The notes under the pieces were generated by a model. That model was not told the origin of the DNA, ran no database searches, and saw nothing but the letters and a program-made list of their open reading frames with translations. A program made the position numbers and the translations under genes. Of a DNA stretch of 25,834 nt, positions 14,694 to 23,350 are shown piece by piece. Origin of the DNA: Anaerolineae bacterium (GTDB lineage Bacteria > Chloroflexota > Anaerolineae > Aggregatilineales > Phototrophicaceae); assembly GCA_028284565.1 (NCBI GenBank), contig JANQRM010000618.1, forward strand, positions 1 to 25,834, written 5' to 3'. Every line of letters begins with the position of its first letter. The first letter of the stretch is position 1.

Positions 14694-14781
14694 TTTGCAA
14701 CCACAGGTTGTGATATGCAATACAATTAAGGACGTGTTACAATTAATTCGTTGTGTTGACCCTAAAAGCTGAAACAAACCA

Positions 14782-16035
14782 ATGAGACCTGAATACGAAA
14801 ACCGAATCCAAGAACTTGAGAAAAAAGTCGAGAACTTAACGCACCTATTAGACATCAGTGCATCGCTCAATTCCCGTATGCAATTGAACCCTCTGCTGAA
14901 GCATATTATGGACGTGGCAGTAGATATTACAGACAGCGAAGCGGCATCGGTATTGTTGTGGAATCAACGCACTCAGCAATTGTTTTTCGCCGCGTCCACC
15001 AGCGAAAGTGCCGATAAACTCATTGGCATGCCTGTCCCGATGGATAGCATTGCTGGCAGTGTCTTCCGTACCAAACGCATCGTACAAGTAGATAATGCCC
15101 GGAACGACCCCCGCCATTATGATCGTGTGGATGAGGATGTCGATTTTGTCACGCGCTCCTTACTCACTGTGCCGATGACCTACAAGGACAATATCATCGG
15201 TGTTGTGCAAGCTCTCAATAAAAAAGAACTGCCTTGGACACAAGATGACCGCAGTCATCTACAGATACTGGCATCGCAAGCGGCGGTGGCGATTGAAGGC
15301 GCACAGCTGGTCATGGAATTGAAACGAGTGAATGAAGATTTGCTCGAAGCGGATAAATTGAAGAATGACTTCATTGCAATTGCCTCGCATGAACTCCGCA
15401 CCCCTCTTGGCGTGATTATGGGCTACGCGAGTTTTCTACAAGAAGAAACCACTGAAGAAGCGCAAGACCATGCGTCGAAGGTAATGGACAGTGCGCTTAA
15501 GCTCCGTCAGATTATCGAAGATATGGTCAACCTGCGCTATCTAAAAACGAACCAGATGGATATGGAACGTCAAGAGATGCGCGTCAGTGAGCTGTTCGAG
15601 ACCATTGAGCGCGACACCTTGACCCTCATTGATGCCACACAACATACATTAGAAATCCAACCCAGTGAAAAAGATGTGCATGTCAATGTCGACCCAACCC
15701 GACTGGGCATGGCGATTACCAATTTGGTCAACAATGCTCTGAGTTTCACTGAAAAAGGCGGAACCATTACTCTGAAGGCGGACATTCATGATGATCGTGA
15801 AGTCTGGATTAGTGTGGTTGATGAGGGCTTGGGCATAGAGAAAGAGCAACTCGACAAGATTTTTAAGGAATTCTACCAAGTCGAAGATCATATGATTCGG
15901 CATCACGAAGGCTTGGGCATTGGTCTGAGTATCACGCGCGCCATTGTTGACGCACATGGTGGGCGAATCTGGGCAGAAAGTGAAGGCTTGGGCAAGGGGG
16001 CGACATTCATCTTTTCCTTGCCAGTTATGAAATAA
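14782..16035 (+). CDS. GAF-domain sensor histidine kinase
   Basis: 417 residues, no membrane segment. A short coiled coil (RIQELEKKVENLTHLL) leads into a GAF domain at about 25-175, ending LQILASQAAVAIEGAQL. A linker helix and the HisKA domain follow, with the H-box IASHELRTPL (phosphoacceptor His203). The ATPase has an N-box ITNLVNNALSFT (N314, N318), a G1 box VVDEGLGI (D347), and an F/G2 region EFYQVEDHM followed by GLGIGLSITRAIVDAHGG. It would autophosphorylate in response to a ligand or redox cue bound by GAF. No response regulator is adjacent, so it is an orphan. There is no obvious Shine-Dalgarno sequence. It lies downstream of the repeat-rich region. Confidence 0.93.
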   Translation: MRPEYENRIQELEKKVENLTHLLDISASLNSRMQLNPLLKHIMDVAVDITDSEAASVLLWNQRTQQLFFAASTSESADKLIGMPVPMDSIAGSVFRTKRIVQVDNARNDPRHYDRVDEDVDFVTRSLLTVPMTYKDNIIGVVQALNKKELPWTQDDRSHLQILASQAAVAIEGAQLVMELKRVNEDLLEADKLKNDFIAIASHELRTPLGVIMGYASFLQEETTEEAQDHASKVMDSALKLRQIIEDMVNLRYLKTNQMDMERQEMRVSELFETIERDTLTLIDATQHTLEIQPSEKDVHVNVDPTRLGMAITNLVNNALSFTEKGGTITLKADIHDDREVWISVVDEGLGIEKEQLDKIFKEFYQVEDHMIRHHEGLGIGLSITRAIVDAHGGRIWAESEGLGKGATFIFSLPVMK

Positions 16036-16075
16036 CTGAATCCATTTTATTGAATGCTAACATAGGGAGAAAACA

Positions 16076-16759
16076 ATGGGCGTTTCGTTTAAATGGCTTG
16101 GACACTCAACGTTTTGGCTGAATATCGACGGGCATGATGTCATCATCGACCCCTTCTTATCGGGGAATGCGCTTGCGCCTATCAGTGCCGAAGATGTCAA
16201 AGCTGAAGTGATATTGCTGAGTCATGCACATGGCGACCACATTGCCGATGCGCTGGATATTGCCCAAAGAACTGGCGCAACAATTGTTTGCAACAACGAG
16301 ATGGGCAATTGGTATCGTGCTAAAGGTCATGAAAATCTGTTTCAAGGGAATCCCGGTGGCTCATTCAACAACGAATTTATGAGTGCTAAATGGACGGTCG
16401 CGCATCATAGTTCCTCTTTCCCTGATGGAACCTATGGTGGTGAAGCCAATGGCTTTGTGATTACCGCGAGTGGGAAGAAAATTTACTTTGCAGGGGATAC
16501 CTCCCTCTTTGGGGATATGGCACTGATTGGCGAAGTTGGCTTGGATGTCGCTATGTTGCCGATTGGTGATGTGTTTACAATGGGCGTGGAAGATTCGATA
16601 CGGGCGACAAAGTTGTTGAATCCCAAGTATGTCGTGCCGATGCATTACAACACCTTCCCGCCGATTGAACAGAATGTCGCCGAATGGGCGGAGATGGTCA
16701 ATCGGGATACCGGCGCACAACCCATCGTGCTTGATCCGGGTGGGGAATATACCTTATAG
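16076..16759 (+). CDS. MBL-fold metal-dependent hydrolase (UPF0173)
   Basis: 227 residues with AGGGAG six bases before the ATG. It has the UPF0173 start VSFKWLGHSTFWL and DVIIDPFLSGN. The metallo-beta-lactamase zinc motif is SHAHGDH (H50, H52, D54, H55). Further ligands are AHHSS, the aspartate in YFAGDTSLFGDM and the late histidine in VVPMHYNTFP. The family hydrolyses unknown substrates and is the usual length. It is 40 bases downstream of the histidine kinase and may be cotranscribed. The family call is firm, the physiological role unknown. Confidence 0.92.
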   Translation: MGVSFKWLGHSTFWLNIDGHDVIIDPFLSGNALAPISAEDVKAEVILLSHAHGDHIADALDIAQRTGATIVCNNEMGNWYRAKGHENLFQGNPGGSFNNEFMSAKWTVAHHSSSFPDGTYGGEANGFVITASGKKIYFAGDTSLFGDMALIGEVGLDVAMLPIGDVFTMGVEDSIRATKLLNPKYVVPMHYNTFPPIEQNVAEWAEMVNRDTGAQPIVLDPGGEYTL

Positions 16760-16777
16760 CAAACAGTCATTAGGAAA

Positions 16778-16801
16778 GGGCGATTCGCGAATCGCCCCTA
16801 C
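16778..16801. repeat. GC-rich palindrome, REP-like copy 2
   Basis: GGGCGATTCGCGAATCGCCC at 16778-16797 is a perfect palindrome, followed by CTAC. It matches the element at 192-211 except for the base pair next to the TTCGCGAA core. It lies between two convergent genes and probably works as a bidirectional terminator. The TAG stop of the glycosyltransferase is the TAG of its flank. Confidence 0.8.
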
Positions 16802-18003
16802 AATTTATATAAATCCATCATCACATCAACCTGCTTCTCTAAAGAGAATTGGGACTGGACTCGCTTGTAGCCCGCTTGTCCCATTTGCTTGGCGAGTTCG
16901 TCATTCGTCAATAGACGAGTCAATCGGCCAACAAATGTTGCTGTATCTAGCGGGTCAATGATATACCCCGTTTCACCATCAACAACCGCTTCCGATGAAC
17001 CCCCATAACAAGTGGCTATCACAGGCTTACCACTTGCCATCGCTTCGAGATTGACAGTTGGAAAGGGGTCAAGATAAATCGACGGCACAACCACCACATC
17101 AGCCACCTGATAAGCACTAACCAGTTCATCGCCCTGTAACCACCCCCCTGACAAAATATGTTGGTCTTGCAAATGCCCGAATTCAGGAGGAATCTGCGCC
17201 TCAATGGGCTGTGCAGACAAAACAAGCAACAATGCTTCCGGAATCGCCTCTTTCAGCCTATTTAAGGCACGTAAGACAGGCAATACACCCTTCGCAGAGG
17301 TCAAACGTCCTGCGAACAAGATAACCTTGCGATTCGCCAGATTCCAGCGGTCTCGCAGTTGATTGACAATCTTCAGCTTGGCTTGAAATCGAGACACATC
17401 AATCCCATTATGAACAACTTCAAAAGTGGGCAATCCATTCGTTTCGAGTGCCGTTTTGAGTCCATGACTGACAGCCGTGCGATGTGCCGTGTGATGCATG
17501 AGGATATGTCGAATCCAGCGGTTGCGAAGGGGATTAAAGCGAAAACGCATTTGTTTGAGATTATGCAAGCCAGGGAGTTGAAACGGCGGTTGAATGGTAT
17601 GCATCAACTTGGCATAAGCAATCGGCATGACATCATGTGAACTAAAGACGGTTTGTACTCCCATCCGATACGCTACTGACAATGCCGAATACGACAGATG
17701 CGCGTGGACGTTGTGTGCATTGACAACATCCGGCTGAATACGCTCGTAGAGTTGCTTGAGTTTGCCGAGCGTCTGCGGATTATAGAGCGAAACATACGCT
17801 CGAAATCGCTCCGGATACTGGCTATGAATATGATAGGTTTGGATACCCTCGCGGACATCCTCAAAATCAGCTTTGTCCGTTGAAGCAATGACCTGTACCT
17901 CATGTCCCGCAGACTGCAAACCCTTCGCCAGATTCCACGCGATGACTTCGGCTCCCCCTTTATTCTCCGGCGGGATGCGGTCACTGAGAATCAGGATTTT
18001 CAT
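16798..18003 (-). CDS. Glycosyltransferase family 4 protein
   Basis: 401 residues from ATG 18003 (MKILILSDRIPPENKGGAE), chosen because it overlaps the upstream gene's stop as ATGA; an in-frame ATG further upstream lies inside that gene. The N-terminal Rossmann half has GGAEVIAWNLAKGL and NAHNVHAHLSY. The C-terminal half has VILFAGRLTSAKGV, VVPSIYLDP and NLEAMASGKPVIATCYGGSSE, the donor-binding E-x7-E region of GT4 enzymes. It transfers a sugar from a nucleotide donor in cell-surface glycan synthesis; donor and acceptor are unknown. It is the second gene of a pair and is translationally coupled to the first. Confidence 0.92.
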   Translation of the reverse strand: MKILILSDRIPPENKGGAEVIAWNLAKGLQSAGHEVQVIASTDKADFEDVREGIQTYHIHSQYPERFRAYVSLYNPQTLGKLKQLYERIQPDVVNAHNVHAHLSYSALSVAYRMGVQTVFSSHDVMPIAYAKLMHTIQPPFQLPGLHNLKQMRFRFNPLRNRWIRHILMHHTAHRTAVSHGLKTALETNGLPTFEVVHNGIDVSRFQAKLKIVNQLRDRWNLANRKVILFAGRLTSAKGVLPVLRALNRLKEAIPEALLLVLSAQPIEAQIPPEFGHLQDQHILSGGWLQGDELVSAYQVADVVVVPSIYLDPFPTVNLEAMASGKPVIATCYGGSSEAVVDGETGYIIDPLDTATFVGRLTRLLTNDELAKQMGQAGYKRVQSQFSLEKQVDVMMDLYKL

Positions 18004-19196
18004 GAGGACACACTCTGGATGAGTTGCAAGATGCGCTCTGCACGGGTCGCCCATGTGTAGTCTCGCATGACCAGCTCATAGCCGTTTTTCCCAAGCTGTT
18101 CACGTAGCTTATCATTCCCCTGCAAATGACGAATCGATTCTGCCAACGCCTCCACATCCGACGGTGGGACAATCCACGCCGTTTCTCCATGTGTGACCAC
18201 ATCCACCACAGCAGGTAAGTCAGAAGCAATCAAGGCGCGACCTGATGCGAGATATTCAAATAATTTCAACGCGGACGTGTAATAAGCATAATGTTCCAGC
18301 CATGGGCGGGGCATCACACAGACATCAAAGGCGCGCAGATAAATGGGAATGACTTTCGGCGAGACTTGTCCGACTTTGATAAAACGGTCTTTGTCTTCGC
18401 CCGATTGTACCCACGCTAGATAGTGCGCTGTGGCAGTCTCATCTGGACCGCCAACAATGGCAAGTGTGACACCTTCCACTTGTTTGATAGCAGAGATAAG
18501 TGTCCCGATACCTTTGTCCATCCCCATCGTGTGCAAGCGTCCCACATAGCCGACGATAAACGCCTCTTGTGACCAGCCGAGTTGTTCGCGCGCTTCTGTT
18601 TTCGATGGCAAATCTGCAAATCGCTCCGCACGAATGCCATCATGCGCGACGATGGTATGCGCTGGGTCAGCACCATAGGCAATCAAGTTTTCACGGAGTT
18701 TGGGCGTAATCGCAATCACACTGCCCACACGACGCACAACTTGCGATTGTAACCATGCCCCACGTCCTATTTGGCTATAAGCATGGGCTTCATATGCCAG
18801 TTGATGCTTAGGCTTGAACCCACTCAAGACGGACAAGGTGGATGCATCCCGACTGAAATACACATCGGCACGGCTGAACAAGGTTCGGATGATGACACTC
18901 AGTAGGAAGGTAGCCAACATCACAAAAAACAACGGACGACTCAGATGTTTACTTAAGCGGTCTAAGGGCATCAAATCGAGTGTCGGTAGATGACGGATTC
19001 TAAAGTTCTCACGGATTCCATAATGCTCAAAGACATCATCGACAGCGCGTAAGTCAGCCGTTTGCCAGCGACGTGCCACCCACAACTCCACTGTATAGCC
19101 CGCATCGGCAAAGGCTTCGCAATTCTGGACGATTTGCAGTCCATGTGCCTTTTCCGTCGGCAGGCGAATGGGCATGATGTAGCACAGCTTGGGCAT
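18000..19196 (-). CDS. Glycosyltransferase family 4 protein
   Basis: 398 residues from ATG 19196 (MPKLCYIMPIRLPTEKAHG), preferred over an upstream in-frame ATG because family members start here. GT4 features are HGLQIVQNCEAFADAGY, IVGYVGRLHTMGMDKGI, VCVMPRPW, and LKLFEYLASGRALIASDLPA with the following VVDVVTHGETAW. A hydrophobic stretch LFFVMLATFLLSVIIRTLF near residue 88 suggests membrane association. It lies upstream of and overlaps the second glycosyltransferase by four bases, so both probably act in the same surface polysaccharide or glycolipid pathway. Substrates cannot be read. Confidence 0.9.
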   Translation of the reverse strand: MPKLCYIMPIRLPTEKAHGLQIVQNCEAFADAGYTVELWVARRWQTADLRAVDDVFEHYGIRENFRIRHLPTLDLMPLDRLSKHLSRPLFFVMLATFLLSVIIRTLFSRADVYFSRDASTLSVLSGFKPKHQLAYEAHAYSQIGRGAWLQSQVVRRVGSVIAITPKLRENLIAYGADPAHTIVAHDGIRAERFADLPSKTEAREQLGWSQEAFIVGYVGRLHTMGMDKGIGTLISAIKQVEGVTLAIVGGPDETATAHYLAWVQSGEDKDRFIKVGQVSPKVIPIYLRAFDVCVMPRPWLEHYAYYTSALKLFEYLASGRALIASDLPAVVDVVTHGETAWIVPPSDVEALAESIRHLQGNDKLREQLGKNGYELVMRDYTWATRAERILQLIQSVSS

Positions 19197-19328
19197 ATGA
19201 CTCTCTGACTTGGCTGATAACTCTGCTATTGAACCACACAATCGCGGAGGTTTGTAGAACGATAGATAACACCATAAGCATCAATTCCGTAAGGGCATAC
19301 AGCTGGTCGCCACTACAATGTCCCGCGT

Positions 19329-19334
19329 TATAAT
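19329..19334 (+). promoter_or_regulatory. Candidate -10 box for the Nudix-GNAT pair
   Basis: A perfect TATAAT lies 37 bases before the chosen Nudix ATG at 19372. No good -35 is seen at 17 bases, so this is tentative. It supports the downstream start over ATG 19318. Confidence 0.35.
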
Positions 19335-19371
19335 AAGCGGAAATGCAATCAATAACTCATTTGGACACTCG

Positions 19372-19830
19372 ATGCCCAAAACCAAAACCCGCAGAAAACA
19401 AAAGAAACCCCGTATTCGTCCCTTAGCTTTGTGTATCTTTCGTCAAGAAGAACACATTCTCGTCTTTCGAGGCTATGATCCCAAAAAAGGCGAAACTTTC
19501 TATCGTCCACTCGGCGGCGGCATTGACTTCGGCGAGACCGCACTTGAGGCAGTCAAACGCGAAATTGACGAAGAGTTGAACCAGCCGATATACAATGTGA
19601 AGCATCTAGCAACCGTAGAGAACATCTTCACCTACGATGGCAAGCCGGGACATGAGATTGTCTTCCTGTTTGAGGCAGATTTTGAAGATGAAGGTATGTA
19701 CGATTTGTCTTATGAATACGAGGCACTTGAAGGCAAGGACCGAATCCCAGTCGTTTGGCAATCGCTCGACTTCTTCCGTGCTGGTAAGGCTCCCCTCTAT
19801 CCCGATGCGCTCTTGGATTTGCTGACATGA
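19372..19830 (+). CDS. Nudix hydrolase
   Basis: 152 residues from ATG 19372; ATG 19318 would add 18 residues of little Nudix character. The start is basic (MPKTKTRRKQKKPRIR). The Nudix box is nearly complete: GGGIDFGETALEAVKREIDEEL, with G49, E55, R63, E64, E67 and E68 in the Gx5Ex7REUxEE pattern. The final glycine position is replaced by N70. The family cleaves nucleoside diphosphates linked to another group; the substrate is unknown. Its stop overlaps the start of the next gene as ATGA, so the two are an operon. Confidence 0.9.
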   Translation: MPKTKTRRKQKKPRIRPLALCIFRQEEHILVFRGYDPKKGETFYRPLGGGIDFGETALEAVKREIDEELNQPIYNVKHLATVENIFTYDGKPGHEIVFLFEADFEDEGMYDLSYEYEALEGKDRIPVVWQSLDFFRAGKAPLYPDALLDLLT

Positions 19831-20342
19831 CGGTACGATTGCTCCCCTTTGCAAATGATAATTACCTCCTCGACCAAGCCGTGAGAGTCTACACGACCAT
19901 CTGGCGACACCGCGAGTATCACAGCAGTTTGGGCTTTTTCACGAAGTATGCGCGCATTGAAGGCTTTGTCGGATTAGTTGCCTTGACTGAGCGAAATAAG
20001 GTTGTCGGAATCGGCTTCGGCACGAAATCGGAAACCGGGCAATGGTGGCATGATAAGGTCGCCCAACAAATCGGGATGAACCATCCAGCACTGCAAGATG
20101 CGTGGGTGCTGATTGAATTGGGTGTACTCGAAACCTATCGTGACCAGCAAATCGGCACGTGTCTGCTCAAGTCACTCATGACGCAACAAACCTATGCCAA
20201 CACACTCTTATCCACACTCGTGAGCAATGTCGATGCTCAACGCTTCTATGAGCGTCACGGCTGGACCGTCCTACATCCGGGCTTTGCCTTTGTCAGTGGC
20301 GATCCCAAATTCATGATTATGCATCGCACCCTTACGACATAG
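19827..20342 (+). CDS. GNAT-family N-acetyltransferase
   Basis: 171 residues. It starts within the stop of the Nudix gene (ATGA overlap), indicating translational coupling. Core strands are visible: VGLVALTERNKVVGIGFGTK, then WVLIELGVLETYRDQQIGTCLLKSLM (motif A, with Q-x-x-G-T replacing the usual R/Q-x-x-G-x-A), and a final LSTLVSNVDAQRFYERHGW with the typical N...Y. It would transfer an acetyl group from acetyl-CoA to an unknown amine. The pairing with a Nudix enzyme suggests metabolite repair or modification, but this is inference. Confidence 0.88.
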   Translation: MTVRLLPFANDNYLLDQAVRVYTTIWRHREYHSSLGFFTKYARIEGFVGLVALTERNKVVGIGFGTKSETGQWWHDKVAQQIGMNHPALQDAWVLIELGVLETYRDQQIGTCLLKSLMTQQTYANTLLSTLVSNVDAQRFYERHGWTVLHPGFAFVSGDPKFMIMHRTLTT

Positions 20343-20418
20343 CGATTAATCACTATTTTTAACCGACCCAACTTTGTATTACAATTGAGTGAAAGTCATC
20401 ATTTAGGAGTAAGTAATT

Positions 20419-20661
20419 ATGCCACGTTGGGAATATGTCACTATTAATGTTGTGAATTCGTATGGGATGCAATACCGCGCCAATGGCGAAAAACAACACC
20501 AATGGAAAGACAAACAAATCTTTGAGGTCTTCAAAGACTTAGGCAAATCGGGTTATGAACTGACTGTCTTTGATGGCGAAAATTACATCTTCAAACGTCA
20601 GATGCTCAACAAAACCACCAGCAATCTTGGCAAATCATCCGAAACGACTACACCGAGCTAA
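20419..20661 (+). CDS. Small DUF4177-like protein
   Basis: 80 residues with AGGAG upstream of the ATG. It opens MPRWEYVTINVV and continues with a strand-helix pattern to FKDLGKSGYELTVFDGENYIFKR, the W-E-Y ... L-G-x-x-G-[WY]-E-L ... F-K-R signature of DUF4177-type small proteins. The tail is polar and rich in threonine and serine. The function of the family is unknown. Its last 14 bases overlap the 3' end of the convergent STAND gene. Confidence 0.75.
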   Translation: MPRWEYVTINVVNSYGMQYRANGEKQHQWKDKQIFEVFKDLGKSGYELTVFDGENYIFKRQMLNKTTSNLGKSSETTTPS

Positions 20662-23152
20662 CATCCGTCTCATAAGCATTGGCGGCATAATCACGCGCCG
20701 TCCCACTCACCGGAGCCTGTTGCACACCCCGTTCTGTCGCGGTGGCTTTGTCTGCCTTGAGTTTCTCTTGCAACTGCTTCACATCACGATCATTCGCATC
20801 GAACTTGAGCGCATCATCCAGCAACAACTGCGTAATATCCAGTAGGCGTGAACTCCGCATCATCAAGCGCACCAAATCCACAATCGCGCTGACGATTTCG
20901 TTGCGGTTGCCACTTTCATACGCGAGATGCAAGGCTTGGCGATGGCGAGTCAAGGCTTCGGGTAAATATTTGGGGTCATTCGCATTGACGAGTGCCTGTG
21001 CCAAATTACTGATTTGCAACGCTTCTTCCGATTTATCTTCGACCTCTTGGGCGATATAAACAGCCGACTTATAGAAGTTCATCGCTTCTGCCCAGCGTTC
21101 CAGTTCCGCATTCGCTGAGCCAAGACCACCCAGTACGCGACCTTCATAATCCCGCTTCTTTTGCTCACGGAAGAGGGGCAAGGCTTGGTCCCACGTTTGG
21201 AGAGCTTGCTCAGCCGAACCATCGTCTAAAAAGGCATAACCGAGTTTATAAAGAATGAGGGCTTCATTTTGCTTATCCGCTTGCAGGCGGGCAATCTCAA
21301 GGGCTTGCGAGAACGCGGTAATACTCTGTGCCGTCTCGCCCAAATCTTGACGTGCATCGCCCAGTGTTTTCAGTAGATGCATCCGCGTATCTTGGTCGCT
21401 CAATTCTTCAGCCAGTGTGACTCCGCGTGTGGCGTGCATGACAGCCGCTTGGGAATTGTCCGTGCGGGTCAATAAACCAGAGAGCATATCGAGCGTGCCA
21501 AGGATTCCATCTTTGTCTTCCATCTCTTCATACAGCGAGAGGACTTCATTGAAGCTCGTGATGGCTTCTTGTTCGCGCTCTTCAATGATTTGTACTTTGC
21601 CAATGGCGCGCATGATATGAATCTGGCGGGTTTTATCGCCTTGTTCTTTGGCACCTGCGAGGGCTTCTTTCAACTGCTCAACGGTTATGCCTTGTAACTT
21701 CGCGGTTTCTGTGGGGATTTTGAAATCTTCTGGACGCGGAACAGGCGCGGCATCATCATCCACCAATTCCCAAATGTCCGCATCGAGTTCTTCATCCTCA
21801 TCATCGTCGATACCAATCAGCGCATCGAAATCTTCCTCATCCGCCTCCAAGGCTTGTTCAAGGACGGCATCCACATCTTCTTCCTCTTCACCATACGCCG
21901 GGAACGCCGATGTCGAGCCAGAAGCATACCCGCGTAATTGCAGGAGTTCGTAGACAAATCCGCGTGAATTAACGAAATCACCCGCTTGGGTCAATGCAAC
22001 CACCAGATCATTCGCCGACTCACGGTCTCCGTTTTCAGATGCATGTTTGGCGGTAGCGAGGAAGGTGGACATCTCGATAGCCAATTGAGTGTGCGCGATG
22101 TCGCTGTCTTTGCTGTATTTTTGCGCGAACTGCAAGACGGCTTCCCGCATTTTTTCTTGCAAACCATCTAAGCGATTCGAGCCTTTGAGCCAGATTTGTA
22201 AGAACTCATAGGTATCCGGATGGACACGATAATACGGTTGTCCAGCACGTTGGAACTTCTCCACCAAGAGCAATTGCGATAGCACCGTCATCGCTTGATT
22301 GATGCTCTCAATCGGTGCATTGCTAACCATGCTCAACAACTCAGCAGAGGCTTCCCCTGTGAAGGTCGCGCCCATCATCAACAACAAACCCTGCAACGCC
22401 GCATTCAGTGACCGATAGCTGGCTGTCAACGCCGCCAAGGGACCACTATCCTGCAAGGTATCCGCCACTTGTTGCAAGGTTTTATAGTAGGCATCGGGTG
22501 ACTGCTTGTTTGCTACCATCGCCCGTGCCGCCACCACCATCGGGTAGGGTTCATATTCGAGCAACTTGGCGATTCCATAAATGTCGATGTCGTTATCGTG
22601 ATGATCGATGCCTGCTTTCTGCTTGAAGAGTGTCACCGCATCCGCTTCATCAAGTTTGTCCAGATTAATTGTCGCCCAGCCACCTTCGATGGCTTCTATA
22701 TGAGTCATCATCACGGGCAACTTGTCCGCACATTTGCTGATGAATTGGTCAGCCACTTTGGGGTTGATGTTGCCGTCTAGCACAATAAAGGGCTTATGCG
22801 TCATCAAGGCACTTGCTACTGCACCCACCATCGACAGGGGATTCTCGCTCGTGATGACATCCTTCAATTCATAGGCGCGCCCAACCCGCACCAGCAACTC
22901 TGCCAGTGGGGGATTATCCACATCCAACCAGAGCGTCCCGCCCGGTTGTTGGGTATAGGCACTACCCAAAGCCGCCGCGAGGGTCGTCTTGCCGATACCA
23001 TCCTGACCACAGACCAGTACCGGGACTTCTTCTTTGACATAGTTATACAGTTCTTTTAGCACCTCATCCCGTCCCACCGGACGACCCGGATGCATCAACG
23101 GGAGTTGTTGTATATCTTTAACAGGTGCTTCAACGGGGCGATAATCAGCCAT
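20648..23152 (-). CDS. STAND-type NTPase with acidic linker and TPR repeats
   Basis: 834 residues from ATG 23152, with GGGGA upstream. The NTPase begins GRPVGRDEVLKEL. Walker A is GQDGIGKTT (K55), Walker B FIVLDG (122-127), and the STAND-type LDKLDEADAVTLF is near 164-176. A helical region and HPDTYEFLQIWL follow. Residues about 421-467 form a very acidic linker with runs such as EEEED and DDDEDEE. From about 495 to 810 there are six or seven TPRs of about 40 residues, for example EQEAITSFNEVLSLYEEM and AEAMNFYKSAVYIAQE. STAND proteins are switches that assemble when the sensor repeats bind a partner. No effector domain is seen at the N-terminus, so signalling or defence cannot be told apart. 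Confidence 0.88.
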   Translation of the reverse strand: MADYRPVEAPVKDIQQLPLMHPGRPVGRDEVLKELYNYVKEEVPVLVCGQDGIGKTTLAAALGSAYTQQPGGTLWLDVDNPPLAELLVRVGRAYELKDVITSENPLSMVGAVASALMTHKPFIVLDGNINPKVADQFISKCADKLPVMMTHIEAIEGGWATINLDKLDEADAVTLFKQKAGIDHHDNDIDIYGIAKLLEYEPYPMVVAARAMVANKQSPDAYYKTLQQVADTLQDSGPLAALTASYRSLNAALQGLLLMMGATFTGEASAELLSMVSNAPIESINQAMTVLSQLLLVEKFQRAGQPYYRVHPDTYEFLQIWLKGSNRLDGLQEKMREAVLQFAQKYSKDSDIAHTQLAIEMSTFLATAKHASENGDRESANDLVVALTQAGDFVNSRGFVYELLQLRGYASGSTSAFPAYGEEEEDVDAVLEQALEADEEDFDALIGIDDDEDEELDADIWELVDDDAAPVPRPEDFKIPTETAKLQGITVEQLKEALAGAKEQGDKTRQIHIMRAIGKVQIIEEREQEAITSFNEVLSLYEEMEDKDGILGTLDMLSGLLTRTDNSQAAVMHATRGVTLAEELSDQDTRMHLLKTLGDARQDLGETAQSITAFSQALEIARLQADKQNEALILYKLGYAFLDDGSAEQALQTWDQALPLFREQKKRDYEGRVLGGLGSANAELERWAEAMNFYKSAVYIAQEVEDKSEEALQISNLAQALVNANDPKYLPEALTRHRQALHLAYESGNRNEIVSAIVDLVRLMMRSSRLLDITQLLLDDALKFDANDRDVKQLQEKLKADKATATERGVQQAPVSGTARDYAANAYETDVSSV

Positions 23153-23262
23153 AACATTCCCCAATGGGTTGTTTGCTAAACAAGTCTAAATCTATAAAGC
23201 GGAGTATAACACTGACCCGCAATTTCAGGCAATTATGCTGTCTTAATGTTTCGTTTGTATCT

Positions 23263-23310
23263 GAGGTTTACCACAGGCTTTGAGGTATACCTCTATATTC
23301 TGTGTATAAT
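23263..23310 (+). promoter_or_regulatory. Paired GAGGT-TACC sites and a promoter-like element
   Basis: GAGGTTTACC (23263-23272) and the perfect palindrome GAGGTATACCTC (23282-23293) start 19 bases apart. The second overlaps TTGAGG, a possible -35 to TATAAT at 23305-23310, but the spacer is 19 bases. It suggests a repressor-controlled promoter for the small gene at 23351. Confidence 0.35.
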
Positions 23311-23350
23311 GTTGATGTCAGGCATCATCCACCAATTAGGAGCCGTTCCG

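Noticed and set aside
21648..21953. Serine-rich plus-strand frame
   Set aside because: It is the antisense of the Asp/Glu-rich linker in the STAND protein, which explains the serine runs.
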